Shown here in pieces: positions 34,160-44,566 of a stretch of DNA of 64,000 nucleotides (position 1 is the stretch's first letter; the number at the start of each line of letters is the position of its first letter). A model generated the notes under the pieces. The model searched no databases. It was not told the DNA's origin and saw only the letters and a program-made list of their open reading frames with translations. The stretch comes from Thozetella sp. PMI_491. Its lineage: Eukaryota; Ascomycota; Sordariomycetes; Chaetosphaeriales; Chaetosphaeriaceae. A program made the position numbers and the translations under genes. The DNA lies in NCBI GenBank assembly GCA_021432635.1, contig MU270015.1:133211-197210 (forward strand), in the 5' to 3' direction.

Positions 34160-36507
34160 CCTGCGGGCTGGCTAACTGGCCGGGCTGGTAGGATAGGCCT
34201 GCTGCTGGTTGGTCAACACCCCCTTTTACCTGGTTAGGCCAACGTCGGAGCCCTCGCTCCGAAGATTTCTCCCTTCTTCGTCGTTGCTCGCCGTTTGCTC
34301 GTGACCGGCAACTTCCGTCGACTGCAGTTTGGGCCACGCGGCGGTGGGTGAGCTGATTCTGCTCCTCTAAGGGCAGACCACCAGCAAGTAACGAAAGGGG
34401 TGGCGAGAGGGTGTCTCTCGACGCTATGTCCACGCCGTCAAGGTGGCTCCTTTGTTTCTTGTTCTGCGGTGGCGCCGAAAGAAGACCCTAGTCGCCAGAA
34501 ATCCTAGCCTCGAAACAACGCCGATTGGCTATTAGGTGAAGCGCCGGTGTGGTGTGGGTGCAGGGTTGGATTTTTTTTTTCTTTCCCTTTTTTTCTCTCC
34601 CTATTGTTTGGCGCTTGACTCCTCCTCCTTGCAGTAGGCAGTGCGACAGTAGGACTTCGAAACAAAGCATGTTCTGTGGACCCACGGAGAGCATGGCCGG
34701 GCGGTGATTCGCTAGGTCTCCGTGGCTGAGGTCCACTATTTCTGGCCTGGCTGGCCGGTTTCTGCGACCGGCCAGCTGCCAGCGCGGACCCACGGCAGAC
34801 GGTGGTGATGCGGCACAAGAGCCGGATTTAGATGGGGGCAGTGAGAGCGGTCGGGGGAAGCAACGGCTCCACGGCTGAGCGGGATTTGGCCAGAAGCGAT
34901 CGCCGGATCAGCAGGAGGGGCACAACGAGCAATGTTCTGGACCCAGGTGGGTTCCCTTCGACTCGCCTTCCCGTCTACATAGTACAGTACACCATACAAC
35001 CCTTGCAAGTGGCTCCGCAGCTGCTGGCAAGTTGGCGGTGATGTGCGCTGTGCCCGCTATTTCTAGCAGAGGTTATGAGGCATATCTTGATTGTCTTAGT
35101 CGTCTATCATGCGAGAAGCTTGCTAGCTTCCCAGCTTTCCGGATTCCCAGCTGTCCCAATCGGGGAGCCGGAGCACAGCCGTGCAGCGGAGGAAGAGACA
35201 TCGGATTCCCATCCTGGGGCCCGTCGCTCCCTTGCCAGGGCGGCCCGTATACCTCCCTGAGCCATGATTACCGCCCAGCGGCCCAGAAGCTTGGTGGTGC
35301 CTTGGCAGGCACACCGTACCACTTGGCGCGTGCTGGGCGTGTCAACGAGGGCGGCGACCGACGATTCCACAGGCGTGGTGCCGCTTCTGTGTAGTAAGCG
35401 ATTAGTGCAGTAGCTCCAGGGGCGGCACGTCGCGCCATCGCAAGCCGCACCAGCAAGGCAGGAACCAAAAATGCCGCTGCGTCTGCCGTGCCGCGAGGGG
35501 AAGAGCTGTCGCTGAGCTAATGCTGGGCAGTCACCGGTGTAGCACAGCAGAGACCACCATGTAGTCGTCGATCCACACAGTGACACAGTGAGTGAGCTGG
35601 TCGGTCCGGGGAGGGGTTGGGGCGAATCCGGCTTGCGTGGCACTGGTCCACTCGAACACGTTGAGGGTCCGGTGTGGACGGGTGTGGACGCCTCATGCAC
35701 AGTCCGGCGGCGTGGACGCTCCACGTTGCCGACTCATGGGTGGGCTAGGTGGGTTGTCCGGATCAGGAGCTGCATCCTGCAGGCGATTTGTTGTTCGTGT
35801 GCCTGGCCTGGCCCTGCCTGGTTCCCCGGAGCACAGCAAGAAAGTGGGAAACTGCCGAGCGGAATCTGTGGGTCATTTCCCTGGTAGTCGCACGGGCCAT
35901 GGATGCTTGGCCAATCAAACGGCCCATGTACCTGCAGGCTGTTTTTATTTGCGGAACCCCTCTCTGGCGCGCTCATTGGTCACCGCCACCTGGCGAACGT
36001 GCCCCGATGTCAGGGAGCCCGGCCCAGGGAGTAGCGCCAGGGGCAGCGGAGGACCACCTTTTATTAGCAAGGAAACAAGCCTCATTTCCCCCCCCGGACG
36101 ACCCAACACACAGGCCACTCCCTCTCCCTTCCTTTTTCTACCCATTCATAAGACCCTCTGTGCGGACACACTCTTTCACTCCCGTCAACCCCATCGAGAT
36201 CTGCATCTCGCCGTCGCTCTTTTATACCATATCGTGCCTCGCAACCACGATCCAGACCCTCGCGTCGCACTCATTGACTGCGTGGGACTAGCACAAAGCG
36301 AAGAAAGCATCGATTGCTGTCAGCACAAGAGAAAAACGAGAAAAACACGCCTGTGGACTCGCTCCGGTTTGACACCTCGACGCCCTTCGGACACCACCTT
36401 CCAGCACAAAGCTACGAGCGAAACGAAACGAAACGACCCTCTGGGGATATAGACTTCATCATTCTACATTACATGCTTCGCAGCCATCCTTAGCGGATAC
36501 CCTCACG
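34160..36507. other. intergenic between divergent rrp41 and the Asp f 4-like gene
   Basis: About 2.3 kb. The rrp41 side carries its short promoter. The stretch 36.1-36.5 kb is a pyrimidine-rich leader and promoter of the secreted-protein gene, with a TTTTATAC element near 36220. A minus-strand frame (33846-34433) is the shadow of rrp41 exon 1. Other long frames on both strands (35107-35724, 35592-36452) overlap each other and have no domain. A T-rich block lies at 34570-34600. Confidence 0.5.
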
Positions 36508-37368
36508 ATGCATCTCACCTCTCTGGTTCTCCTCGCCGGCGCCCTCGGTGCGACGGCGCACCCGTCCCACCACGCCCACCTCCACCGGGAAGTGCACGAG
36601 AAGCGGGACAACGTTCACTACAAGGCCATCCACAAGGTCTTCACCAAGACCGTGACCCCGACGCCGGCCACGACTACCACACCTGTTGCTGCCCCAAGCA
36701 GCTCCAGCGCCGCGGCCACCGGCAGCTCGTCGGGCTCCGGCTCCACGACCTATGTCGAGTTCTGCAAGGGCAAGTCGAAGCGCGCCACCGCGGCCGAGAT
36801 CGCCTACACGGGCAACACAGGTACATCTGGGGACTGGGGTTGCAACTTGATGACCGTGGACTCCAGCATTGCGCACCTGTACGACTATGCCACCACATAC
36901 ACCAACGTCGCGTCCGAGTCGTACGAGGTCTGCTGCTTCAACAAGATCGGCGCCGATGGCGGCATCAACGGCTTCTACTCGTGTGCTCTTACTTTCAACC
37001 TTGCCCCCGGCGCGTCCCAGGTTGTCGTCGCAGAAGCCAACAGCCAGGGCGCCTGTGCCTTCGCCCCCGGCTCCATCCCCAAGGACCCCACCGGTGCCAA
37101 CGCCGGCAGCTGGGTCGAGTTCGACTTTGCCAACGCCGGCAACAACAACTGGTCCGGTGCTGACTGCTCCTCGCTTGTTGCGCAGGCCGCCGGCTTGTCT
37201 GTACCGGGCTGCCAGGTCTGCAGCAGCTCGGGCACCTGCTCGGCCATCCTCCCCGGCGGCCAGGGCATCAACGGCTACGTCAAGGGCATGGAGGCCGTCG
37301 ACGGCGAGGGCATCAACCAGGTCCCGGGCCCCTTCACCATGAACGTCAAGGTCGGCTACAGCGGCTAA
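36508..37368 (+). CDS. secreted Asp f 4-like protein
   Basis: Single exon, 286 residues, ATG at 36508. A signal peptide (LTSLVLLAGALGATA) is followed by a His-rich propeptide-like stretch ending at a KR site, then a Thr/Ser/Pro-rich linker. The domain from about residue 85 contains YVEFCKGKSKR, GDWGCNLMTVDSS, YEVCCFNKIGADGGINGFYS, LTFNLAPGASQVV and WVEFDFANAGNNNWSGADCS. This is the pattern of the fungal Asp f 4-like family, named after an Aspergillus allergen whose biochemical role is unknown. Cysteines are paired and numerous, as expected for an extracellular protein. Upstream is a long CT-rich leader, suggesting strong expression. The family call is from memory of the motif order, not from a search. 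Confidence 0.78.
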   Translation: MHLTSLVLLAGALGATAHPSHHAHLHREVHEKRDNVHYKAIHKVFTKTVTPTPATTTTPVAAPSSSSAAATGSSSGSGSTTYVEFCKGKSKRATAAEIAYTGNTGTSGDWGCNLMTVDSSIAHLYDYATTYTNVASESYEVCCFNKIGADGGINGFYSCALTFNLAPGASQVVVAEANSQGACAFAPGSIPKDPTGANAGSWVEFDFANAGNNNWSGADCSSLVAQAAGLSVPGCQVCSSSGTCSAILPGGQGINGYVKGMEAVDGEGINQVPGPFTMNVKVGYSG

Positions 37369-38932
37369 CCGCCAGGCTCGGTCTTGGTGGTTACACGCTT
37401 CTTCTCCGGTGGACGGTGCCTTGTGTTGAGCGGCCGGCACCCGATAGGGAAATTTTTTGTGCGATTCTTGATAATGTTTTCTTCTTGAACCCCCCTTTGG
37501 CTTCATGACTATACATATATCGCTATATAACAACTATCGATGGACATAAAGCTCTTGGGGGTGGCCGTGCGTCTAGATCGCGGGCATACTGCACTCGGAT
37601 GGCTTGTCTGACGAAACCCGCGCCCTCGCGCAGACAAGAGACGAGAGACGAAAAAGTAGTGGACGGGCCCGGACTGGAGGTGATACCCTGCATGGCTGCA
37701 ATCTAGGATCAATTGATAATTTACAATGTTCAATCCTACCGCCCCTTCCTCTCGCGAACCCGTGAACCCGCGAACCGCGTCTCATTTTACCTGGCGTGCA
37801 TGTGCGGGCGGTTGAAGACCCCTTCCATTTAGCCGGGCTGATCACCAGCATAACCGCCCTCCCGGGAGCTCTGCCTCACTGCCCTGCCTGTGTGTACGGG
37901 CTCGGTGTGCGAGTGGGCGCTCAAGGTCGAGGGAGGAGGTGTCTTGGGCCTCGTGGCCCCCTCGCCTAACGGCACTGCCTCGTTAGGTCAGGACGAAAAC
38001 GGCCCCAGCGGCGTGATCTAGACAGCAAAACAAACGCGCCCGCGTGGAATGTATTCTTTGTCCCCCTCACCGGGGCGATCGTCGTTGCTGACGATCGCAG
38101 GGGATCATCGATCGTCCGCCTATCCGCTGCGACGCACCCCTGACCTTCTCGATCGCCAAGCCTTTTGACTTGCATTCCGCGGTCGACTGCCTTGCCGCGC
38201 GTGGGACGCGATCATCGCTTCCCTCCACCGGGGCCGAAGCTACCGACCCAGAAAACAAAAACAAGCTTATTTTTGCTTACATGGCAATTACACCTCGACA
38301 TCGGACGGCCCGGTCGTCGTGTTTGCGCGTTCATGCGTCCAAATTGCCTGGCCTTGTTCATCGGACGAACCCGAGACGTCATGGACGGCTGTCAGCGGGT
38401 TCCCGGTTCGCAGGACGACCAAGTGGATAGGACGTCAATCGGACGTTTTTCCTTTGGGCGGCGGTTTCAGCGTATCGGGCCGGTGGCCCCTGCACGCCAT
38501 TCCGGCAGTTGTGGTGGCCCATGGACGCCGCATCTAGCTTCTATACGGACTCTGACGCATTCGCATTCCAGTTGCCGTCTCCGGCGTTAGGCTGCGCCGC
38601 TTGCATCTGTTCCGGTTCGTTGGTCGAGCCGTCTGTCTGTGTCATGGACAGGATGTTGGTCTCTGAGGAGGTCTTGCGGATGCAAAGACAAACAGTAGAG
38701 CGCGGTGTCTTTCTACGTCCATGCTGGTTGCTGGGACACGGGCTGCTCAGGCGGGAGCCATGCTATAGCGGCACTGTGCGAGAACGCTGAGACCGAAGCG
38801 GCCACGTGGTTCCATATAGCATGAGCCTGTAGAATACTTCAGAGACAGGTAGCCTCGTTGACTCATTTGTCTTCATAGCCAGTGAGAAGGGTTTCCGCGC
38901 TTGCAGCGGCGGCTTGGGTGCTGGCCCGCCGG
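37369..38932. other. intergenic, convergent 3' flanks
   Basis: About 1.6 kb between the ends of the Asp f 4-like gene and the second regulator. It includes an inverted repeat at 38075-38098. Small frames at 38.1-38.8 kb have no domain. No gene is supported. Confidence 0.5.
38075..38098. repeat. short perfect inverted repeat
   Basis: GCGATCGTC and its reverse complement GACGATCGC are separated by six bases. It lies between convergent genes, so a role at the 3' end or as a palindromic binding site is possible but unproven. Confidence 0.6.
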
Positions 38933-41362
38933 CTATCCGTCCTGGACTGGACTCATAATTACATCGGGGCGGAGCCAGTCGAATGTATCCAGCAGGTCAA
39001 AGTTAAAGAAGACGTCGTTCGCATCAATCTCCAAACCTGACGCTGCCAGACCGACAAACTGATCCGTGGTGGGCAGCCCGGCGGGGTGGTTGAGGGTGTA
39101 ATCCATGGCGCGCTGTATTATCCCCTTGACCGACTCGCAGATCTCCCCGTTGGGCGCCGACGGCCGCACCCATGAGAGAAAGCCGACGAGCAAGCTGAGC
39201 TGTTGGATGATGTTGGACCTCGATAGCTTCGGGTCAAGAGGCCCCTCTTCCGGCGCGCGCTGGGTCGGATTCATCAGCTCCATGCACAAGACGCCGCCGG
39301 CTGGCGCCGCGAACCCCGTGACGAGCCACTCAAAGTCGGCGTTCAAGGGGTAGAGGCGGTTCTTGTGCGTCCAGAACTTGAGCGTCAGGGACACCATGTC
39401 GATGCTGGTGCTAAGCAGCTCTACGCTACGCCCGCGCTTGCTGGCCAGCAGGCGCTCGAGGAAGAAGATGTTCTGCAGGTGCTCGAGGTGGACCAGCGCC
39501 TTGGCGCAGAAAGCAGCCGCGTCGGAGATACCTCTCCCCAAGGGGCTTGGGGCCGGGTTGCGGTCTGCGTGCTCGCCGAGCAGCTGCTCGGCATCGTAGG
39601 CTTTGTACTTTATGCACTCGGGAAACTTGGAGATGGTTGTGAACTCGCGATCGCGGATCTGTCTGCAAAACGCGTAAGTCGCGGTTTCGCTCCGCTCAGA
39701 AGCAGATGAACAAAACAAAGTAAGACGAGTTCACCTGCGCAAAGAGAGAACGGCGTAAAAAGTCGGCTCCAACTTACAATATATTTTCCACCGAAGTGTC
39801 CTGGCTGTGCCCCAATGATATCTCAAGAATGGCGTCGCGTACGTAGGCGAGTTGCGTCCTAGCTCTTGCGATGGTGGCGGCGTAGATGCGGCCGTCCGTA
39901 CTCCAACCGTCCGCGTCCAGCCGCGCTACGGCTTCGGCGATGGTCTGGCGGTCTTCCAGGAGCACTGCCGTGGGGAGGTCGAGCGGCAGCGGGGTTGATA
40001 CGTACCGCCTGCTCAAGAACGGCGGCCGGCCGGCGAAAGTTGCCTGGCTCTTGTCGGTGGCGAACAGGGTCCCGAAGAGCTGCCTCCGTGCCTCGGAGGC
40101 CGCAGTCGGGGTGTAGGACGTAGGCGAGTCGGCATGCATACCGCCAAACGTGCCTACTGCCGCCACGGCGGAATGTAATGTGCGGAAGGCAAGACCTGTG
40201 CGTTGGTGCTTAGCTACCCTACCCGTTCCTTGAAACTCAAGGTCGTGCCGAACTTACTTGCATCACCACTGATGATGGACTGCAGCACTGCATGCCGGTG
40301 CCGTAGGTGGACCATCGGCACGCAATAGTTGTGCATCGGACCCGCCAGCTCGATGCAGTGACCGGCCGCCCCGTGGAACCGCACGACGCGTTCCAGTCTA
40401 GCCTGGTCGTCGTTGCCCAGTTCATCGATGGCACATCGGTTTACCCAACCGCCGTAGTTGAACGAGCCGCTCGCCCAGAATAAGAAGACAACGCCAAGCG
40501 TCTCCCAGCGCAGGTTCTGGCCCGAGAACGAAGCAATCCACTCGTCGGGGTCCTCGATCTGGTCGTCCAACCTCCGCGTGGTGTTCTGCGTCAGCAGGCC
40601 GGCCATCTGGCGGAGGTTCTCGTGGTCGCCATGGCTAAGCATGGAACCGAACGTGTCATAGAGGGATAGAAGCACCCGCTCGACTGCCAGGCGGTTCCAC
40701 GCATCGTTGGGATTGACATGACGCCTAAACAGCTCCTTGCCAGTCGCCAAGTCAGGGATCAATCGTAACACCTCGACACCCCGGTCCAGGAGCGTTTGCT
40801 CCGCCGGGTATGGATACACCGGCGGGATGATCGGCGTGTCGCGCGGTGATTTCAGGAGCTCGGGGCTCTCGCGCGATAGGGATGCGGTGCTTGGTTGTCC
40901 TTGGAAGGAGGCCAGGCTGCTCTCCGTCTCGAGATAGACGGCCGAGAAGCTTGTCGGTCCTAGGAAGCCGGTAATGGAATTCTTGGTAGGAGGCCCCGCG
41001 GGAGGCGAGGCCAGCACGTCCAGGCCACGGCCATCTTGGGACGGCGAGGCGGCTGGCAGCGTAACGGTCGGGGAGGCCAGCACTTGCGGATCGACTCGGG
41101 GCTCGGTGCTTACGGGCTCGGAGCCGGCTGCATCTGCGGGTGAGTCAAGCCGCGCAGTCACCACCGGTGTCGGACCCACGGGCGCGAAATGGAGGGCAGT
41201 ACCTTCAACAACATAGACGCAGTCCTTGGGGGTGTCGCGCCGCCGACAGCGCAAGCACACAGGGACCTCGTGGCCGCAAGAGACCTTACGCCGCCGACAT
41301 GGCTCACAGGCCTGGTGGCGACCATTTCGGCGCCGTGGTATCTCCATCAATGGGAGCGACAT
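38933..41362 (-). CDS. Zn(II)2Cys6 transcription factor
   Basis: Three exons, 41362-40258, 40195-39778 and 39662-38933, joining to 750 residues. The donors are GTAAGT at the first and GTAAGT at the second junction, and both keep frame. The zinc cluster is at the extreme N-terminus: ACEPCRRRKVSCGHEVPVC then LRCRRRDTPKDCVY. The first spacing after the second cysteine follows the CX2CX6CX5-8CX2CX6C rule, and GHEVPV replaces the more usual D-x-x-P segment. A Pro/Ser-rich linker follows. Residues ~185-380 look like the fungal transcription factor regulatory domain, with NAWNRLAVERVLLSLYDTFG and VFLFWASGSFNYGGWVNRCA. The middle includes ARRQLFGTLFATDKSQATFA, the conserved block of that domain. The target genes are unknown. 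The nearest neighbour downstream on the same strand is the Asp f 4-like gene region (convergent). Confidence 0.87.
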
Positions 41363-42143
41363 CTTGACCGTCCCCTGGCCCTTCCTCCCGGAGGAGGGAA
41401 ACGCCGACGTTGGGACTATCCTGAGGCTATCGAAGATGTGCAGGGTCTAAGGGGCTTAAGGGGCGGCTTCTAGGCACCGCACTCCGCAAGACGCATCCAC
41501 AAGCCTTGCTGCCTTGCGCCACGCAGTTGCTTATGATTTCTCTGCGCAGGAGGACATAGCAGTTCTCGGGGGGGGTTCTTAATTAGTGGAGTAAGCACGG
41601 GGAGGATTCGTAGCGAGGATTCCACTGCGTGCCCAATGAAGGAGACGAATTCTATTCAAAGTATCCAATAATGGAGGACGGAGCTACGCGCCCTAGTAAG
41701 GATTTGAAAGCACTGCTCTACTGTAGTCGCCCAAGGCCCTTGCGTTGGCCGACATAGTCATCTGCTGACTCGGCTGGGGGTCTTGGCATGGCCGCTCCTC
41801 TCGGCTTGGTGGAGCTCGGCGCTCGGCTTCGAGCGCCGAAGCCCTTCGCTCACTATGAATCATTGTGATCTCGGCTTACAGACCGCAGCTATGCCCGCAA
41901 AAAGTACCCTGCCGTCGAGCAAGCCGACGCGAAAAGGTTCGAAACATCAGTTTACGTAGTATTCACCAAGCCAATCACGGCTTTGACCGCTGCCCGCTGG
42001 CCGGGGAGCCTTGCCCAGCGCCCACCCGCGCCCTTGAATTGCTGTGCGCAGCTCCGAGCCTGGCGCGGATGTTGTGCTCGCGGCGCTCCTCGGCTCCACA
42101 CCACTACAGTTGTAGTCGTGCGCCTTTCCAGATACCTGCATTG
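41363..42143. other. intergenic, promoter of second regulator
   Basis: About 780 bases with no gene. The left part is the regulator's 5' flank. Repeated CTCGGCT words occur at 41.77-41.88 kb, including a hairpin at 41816-41839. The right end runs into the dispersed repeat. Confidence 0.5.
41816..41839. repeat. perfect hairpin-forming inverted repeat
   Basis: TCGGCGCTCG and CGAGCGCCGA, ten paired bases, are separated by GCTT. It lies in a cluster of CTCGGCT words upstream of the regulator start and next to the dispersed repeat. Confidence 0.65.
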
Positions 42144-42428
42144 TACAATCCACACCTTGTATGTTTGTTAGCTTAGTACAAGAGAGAGGCCAGCCAGATT
42201 TGAGGGCTGTAAAAGCAGTAAATGGCCCTGTAGGCTCGTTGTTGACGATCTCAGGTCGCTGGTGGCCTTTTTTGACTGGCTGGAAGCCTTTGTGCTCGCT
42301 GCTGGCCCTTTTGGGCTCGCTGCTGGCCCTGTAAAGCTCTATGTATCTTTTCGTACGGCCACTACTAGCCAATGGGAGATAGCGACCTTGAATTCCCACG
42401 CTAACAACCAAACAGGGGCTGTGTCGTA
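42144..42428 (+). repeat. dispersed TIR-bearing repeat, copy 1 (MITE-like)
   Basis: Non-coding element of about 285 bases that is repeated, diverged, at 50197-50432 in the same orientation. Its ends are imperfect inverted repeats: the left end reads TACAATCCACACCTTGTATG, and the right end on the opposite strand reads TACGACACAGCCCCTGTTTG, both followed by a GTTGTTAGC/TTGTTAGC block. About 21 of 29 terminal positions match. The interior has short GGCTCGCTGCTGGCC-type tandem units. There is no coding capacity, so any transposase would act in trans. No clear target-site duplication is visible. A solo LTR is the main alternative. Confidence 0.65.
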
Positions 42429-42532
42429 CTTAGTCTGGTACGAAAAATCGGACATGGCACTAACTGCGAGCCGTCTAAGAGTCACAACTCCGAGTCACAT
42501 CCCTCAAGGTGCCCTGCTATGGTATAAGAAGG

Positions 42533-42538
42533 CCATGG
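42533..42538 (+). promoter_or_regulatory. TATA-like box
   Basis: TATAAG about 120 bases before the ATG at 42656, followed by a CT-rich leader with a CAAGCTTC motif. Called on spacing only. Confidence 0.4.
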
Positions 42539-42655
42539 CGCTCTCCCTCCGTCAAGCTTCTTCATTGACTTTCAAGTAAACAGCAGCAACAATTGCAGCA
42601 GCCTTGTATGCTTCTCCACTCTTGTCGTTCTCCAAACACCCAAACAAAAGCAACC

Positions 42656-43026
42656 ATGTCTTCCAGTTCATCCAAGCCGGCGCTCAAGTCGTCCGAGGCC
42701 GCCCCCTTCTATTTCTTCATGGCCAAGGAGATGCCTCCCCTCTTCTCTCACGTAGTGAGCGAGCGGGCGATTGCGGAACACAATGCTGCCAAGGCCGAGA
42801 AGCCTGCCGACGCCCGTGCTTCCATCGAGACAACAGGCTCGACTCTCACCGCCAACAGCGCGACTCCTCTCGTTGGAGGTCTGAAGGGATGGATCAAGGT
42901 AAATTGCATTTCCTTCGCTTCCCCAATCAACTCGAACAAGACCAGCTCTCTACGCCGAGCCCCAACTCGTGCATTATACGGCACAATGTACAAGGCTAAC
43001 TGTTGGATTAGTCCCGCCGTAGTTGA
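42656..43026 (+). CDS. small Ser/Ala-rich protein of unknown function
   Basis: Two exons, 42656-42898 and 43012-43026, with a 113-base intron (GTAAAT donor, GCTAACT branch, TTAG acceptor). 85 residues. It starts MSSSSSKPALKSSEAAPFYF and contains FMAKEMPPLFSHVVSERAIA, then a Lys/Ala-rich and Ser/Thr-rich low-complexity section. The second exon adds only SRRS. There is no signal peptide and no transmembrane segment. The promoter, leader and intron signals are good, so the gene is probably expressed. It resembles small intrinsically disordered stress-type proteins in composition only. Not recognised. Confidence 0.6.
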
Positions 43027-43780
43027 TTAAAACGTGTATGAGGACAGCAGCAGTCCTGTCTTCTCGATCCTCAATGTGTTTTCACCAATTTCCACGATAC
43101 CCCCTCATTTCTCTCGAACAGTTTCATATCGCCGGCCCTGAAAAATAAACTAAGCTACATCAGTTTCCCAGAGGAGTCCGTGGTTGGCAATCCTGTCGTT
43201 TACGAGTAGTATGTCAGCGATGAGTTTGTACATGGTACGCCTTGGCGCCGTCCCTCTCCATTGGAGAAGCGGCGCAAGAACGCCAATGGGAGAACAGTCA
43301 GACATGCCATGGCGCCTTTCATACGAAGTATGATGGCCCTAGGCAGTCAACCGCACTCAAGGAACTCGCAGATGTCCCTTCCTAGGGGCAGACCAACTTT
43401 CCTCAGGCGACAGTGGAAGGATAGAAAAATATCAACTGGCAAGATCGACATGTCGCGCCAGCAGTCGAGCTAGCTCTGAAGCAGGGGCGCATGACATACT
43501 TGGCATTAGTGTACTTTACCCCTAGACGTATGGATTAGAGATGGATTTCGGCGTCGCACAAGCTCGAAGTCTTTCATTGACGACTACATGACCATCCACC
43601 ACGGGCAACCCGCCATATAGTTAATGGTTTCAAGCAATATAATATCTTATGGAACTATACAATTTGAATGTTGCGTCATCTACAAGGTCGGCATAAACCC
43701 CTTCAATTCTACTCCTGAAGAATCTTCCACCACATCTAGTCCTCGTAGCCTCTTAGACGATAGCACATCGTTAGAACAGG
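43027..43780. other. intergenic, no supported gene
   Basis: About 750 bases downstream of the small gene. A plus-strand frame at 43624-43815 lies opposite the effector-like fragment and is not supported. Nothing else is recognised. Confidence 0.45.
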
Positions 43781-43954
43781 CTAGAATGGTGACCCGTTGG
43801 GATTGCCCATTTTGAGAAAACAATTCTTTTTGAATGTCAGCACGCCGTCGCGGATAACCCTGATGGCGTGACAGCCAGGCGTGAAGTCGTTACTGAGCCA
43901 CCAGTTCAAAGACTCGGCCACATGGATCTTGGTGTCAATGATAGCCATGATTAC
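43781..43954 (-). pseudogene. effector-like (Hce2-type) exon fragment
   Basis: After a CCTTAG acceptor, an open stretch of 57 codons ends at TAG 43783-43781. It includes MAIIDTKIHVAESLNWWLSN, then FTPGCHAIRVI and LTFKKNCFLKMGNPNGSPF. The order (hydrophobic helix, Trp, Gly-Cys, Phe-Xaa-Xaa-Asn-Cys) recalls the Ecp2/Hce2 family of secreted fungal effectors. It lies about 360 bases downstream of the secreted exons at 44316-44566. No single splicing pattern joins the two without meeting a stop, so it is read as part of a broken gene. The family link is by eye and weak. Confidence 0.35.
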
Positions 43955-44315
43955 CTAAGGCGTATGAGTATGCGAGGCAATGGGAACGGATATAATATAA
44001 CCCACCAGGCCTCCGCCTCCCGTGAGATCCTACGCGGCATATGTCTGATATGGGCCAGATGGCTTTGCGCGACCACAACCGCAACCCACAGCTAGCAGCT
44101 GTGTGCTCCCATTTCAGCATTGGAGAAGGTAGAACATCTCTGAGGGCGATCATCCTAAATGAAGTCATTGCCAACAGAGGGGGTCAGATGGTCTGTGATC
44201 CGTAACATTGTGTCAATTGGTGTGTCGACTGGTTGATCTCTAAGCAGGGTATGGTAGTTGGCAAAATATAACCTGTATAAATGAAATGTACGCTCCCCAA
44301 TGTATTGGTTCGGCT

Positions 44316-44566
44316 TTAATAACCCATGCACTCTTCCACCTTGACCTCTTCATCCCTCTTGTAAACAACATTGGATATATCTGGCCTTTCGAATCCAGCT
44401 CGTTTAGCCTCAGTGTGACTGATGAGCTCCTCTGAGTCTTTCAAAATAGTTAGCTTCTTGTGAGAATATATTCGAACACTGTAGGAGAAGATGTACTGAT
44501 GGGCGAGGCAGTGACCATAGAGCCGAGAACGGCCAAGACGGTGACAGCTTTCGTGATGTACATCAT
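44316..44566 (-). CDS. small secreted protein or 5' part of a broken effector gene
   Basis: Two exons, 44566-44497 and 44431-44316, with a 65-base intron (GTACAT donor, GCTAACT branch, CTCAG acceptor). 61 residues. Exon 1 is a signal peptide (MMYITKAVTVLAVLGSMVTA). Exon 2 has KRAGFERPDISNVVYKRDEE, with two Lys-Arg sites of the kind cut by Kex2, and ends VEECMGY before TAA. As it stands it encodes a short secreted peptide precursor. Alternatively the stop lies in an unspliced intron and the Cys-containing exon at 43781-43954 is its 3' end, which would make it a damaged Hce2-like effector. The leader and the intron signals are strong. The 3' structure is unresolved. Confidence 0.45.

Noticed and set aside
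35107-36452. opposed long frames upstream of the Asp f 4-like gene
   Set aside because: Overlapping on both strands, without domains; the interval reads as promoter and leader.
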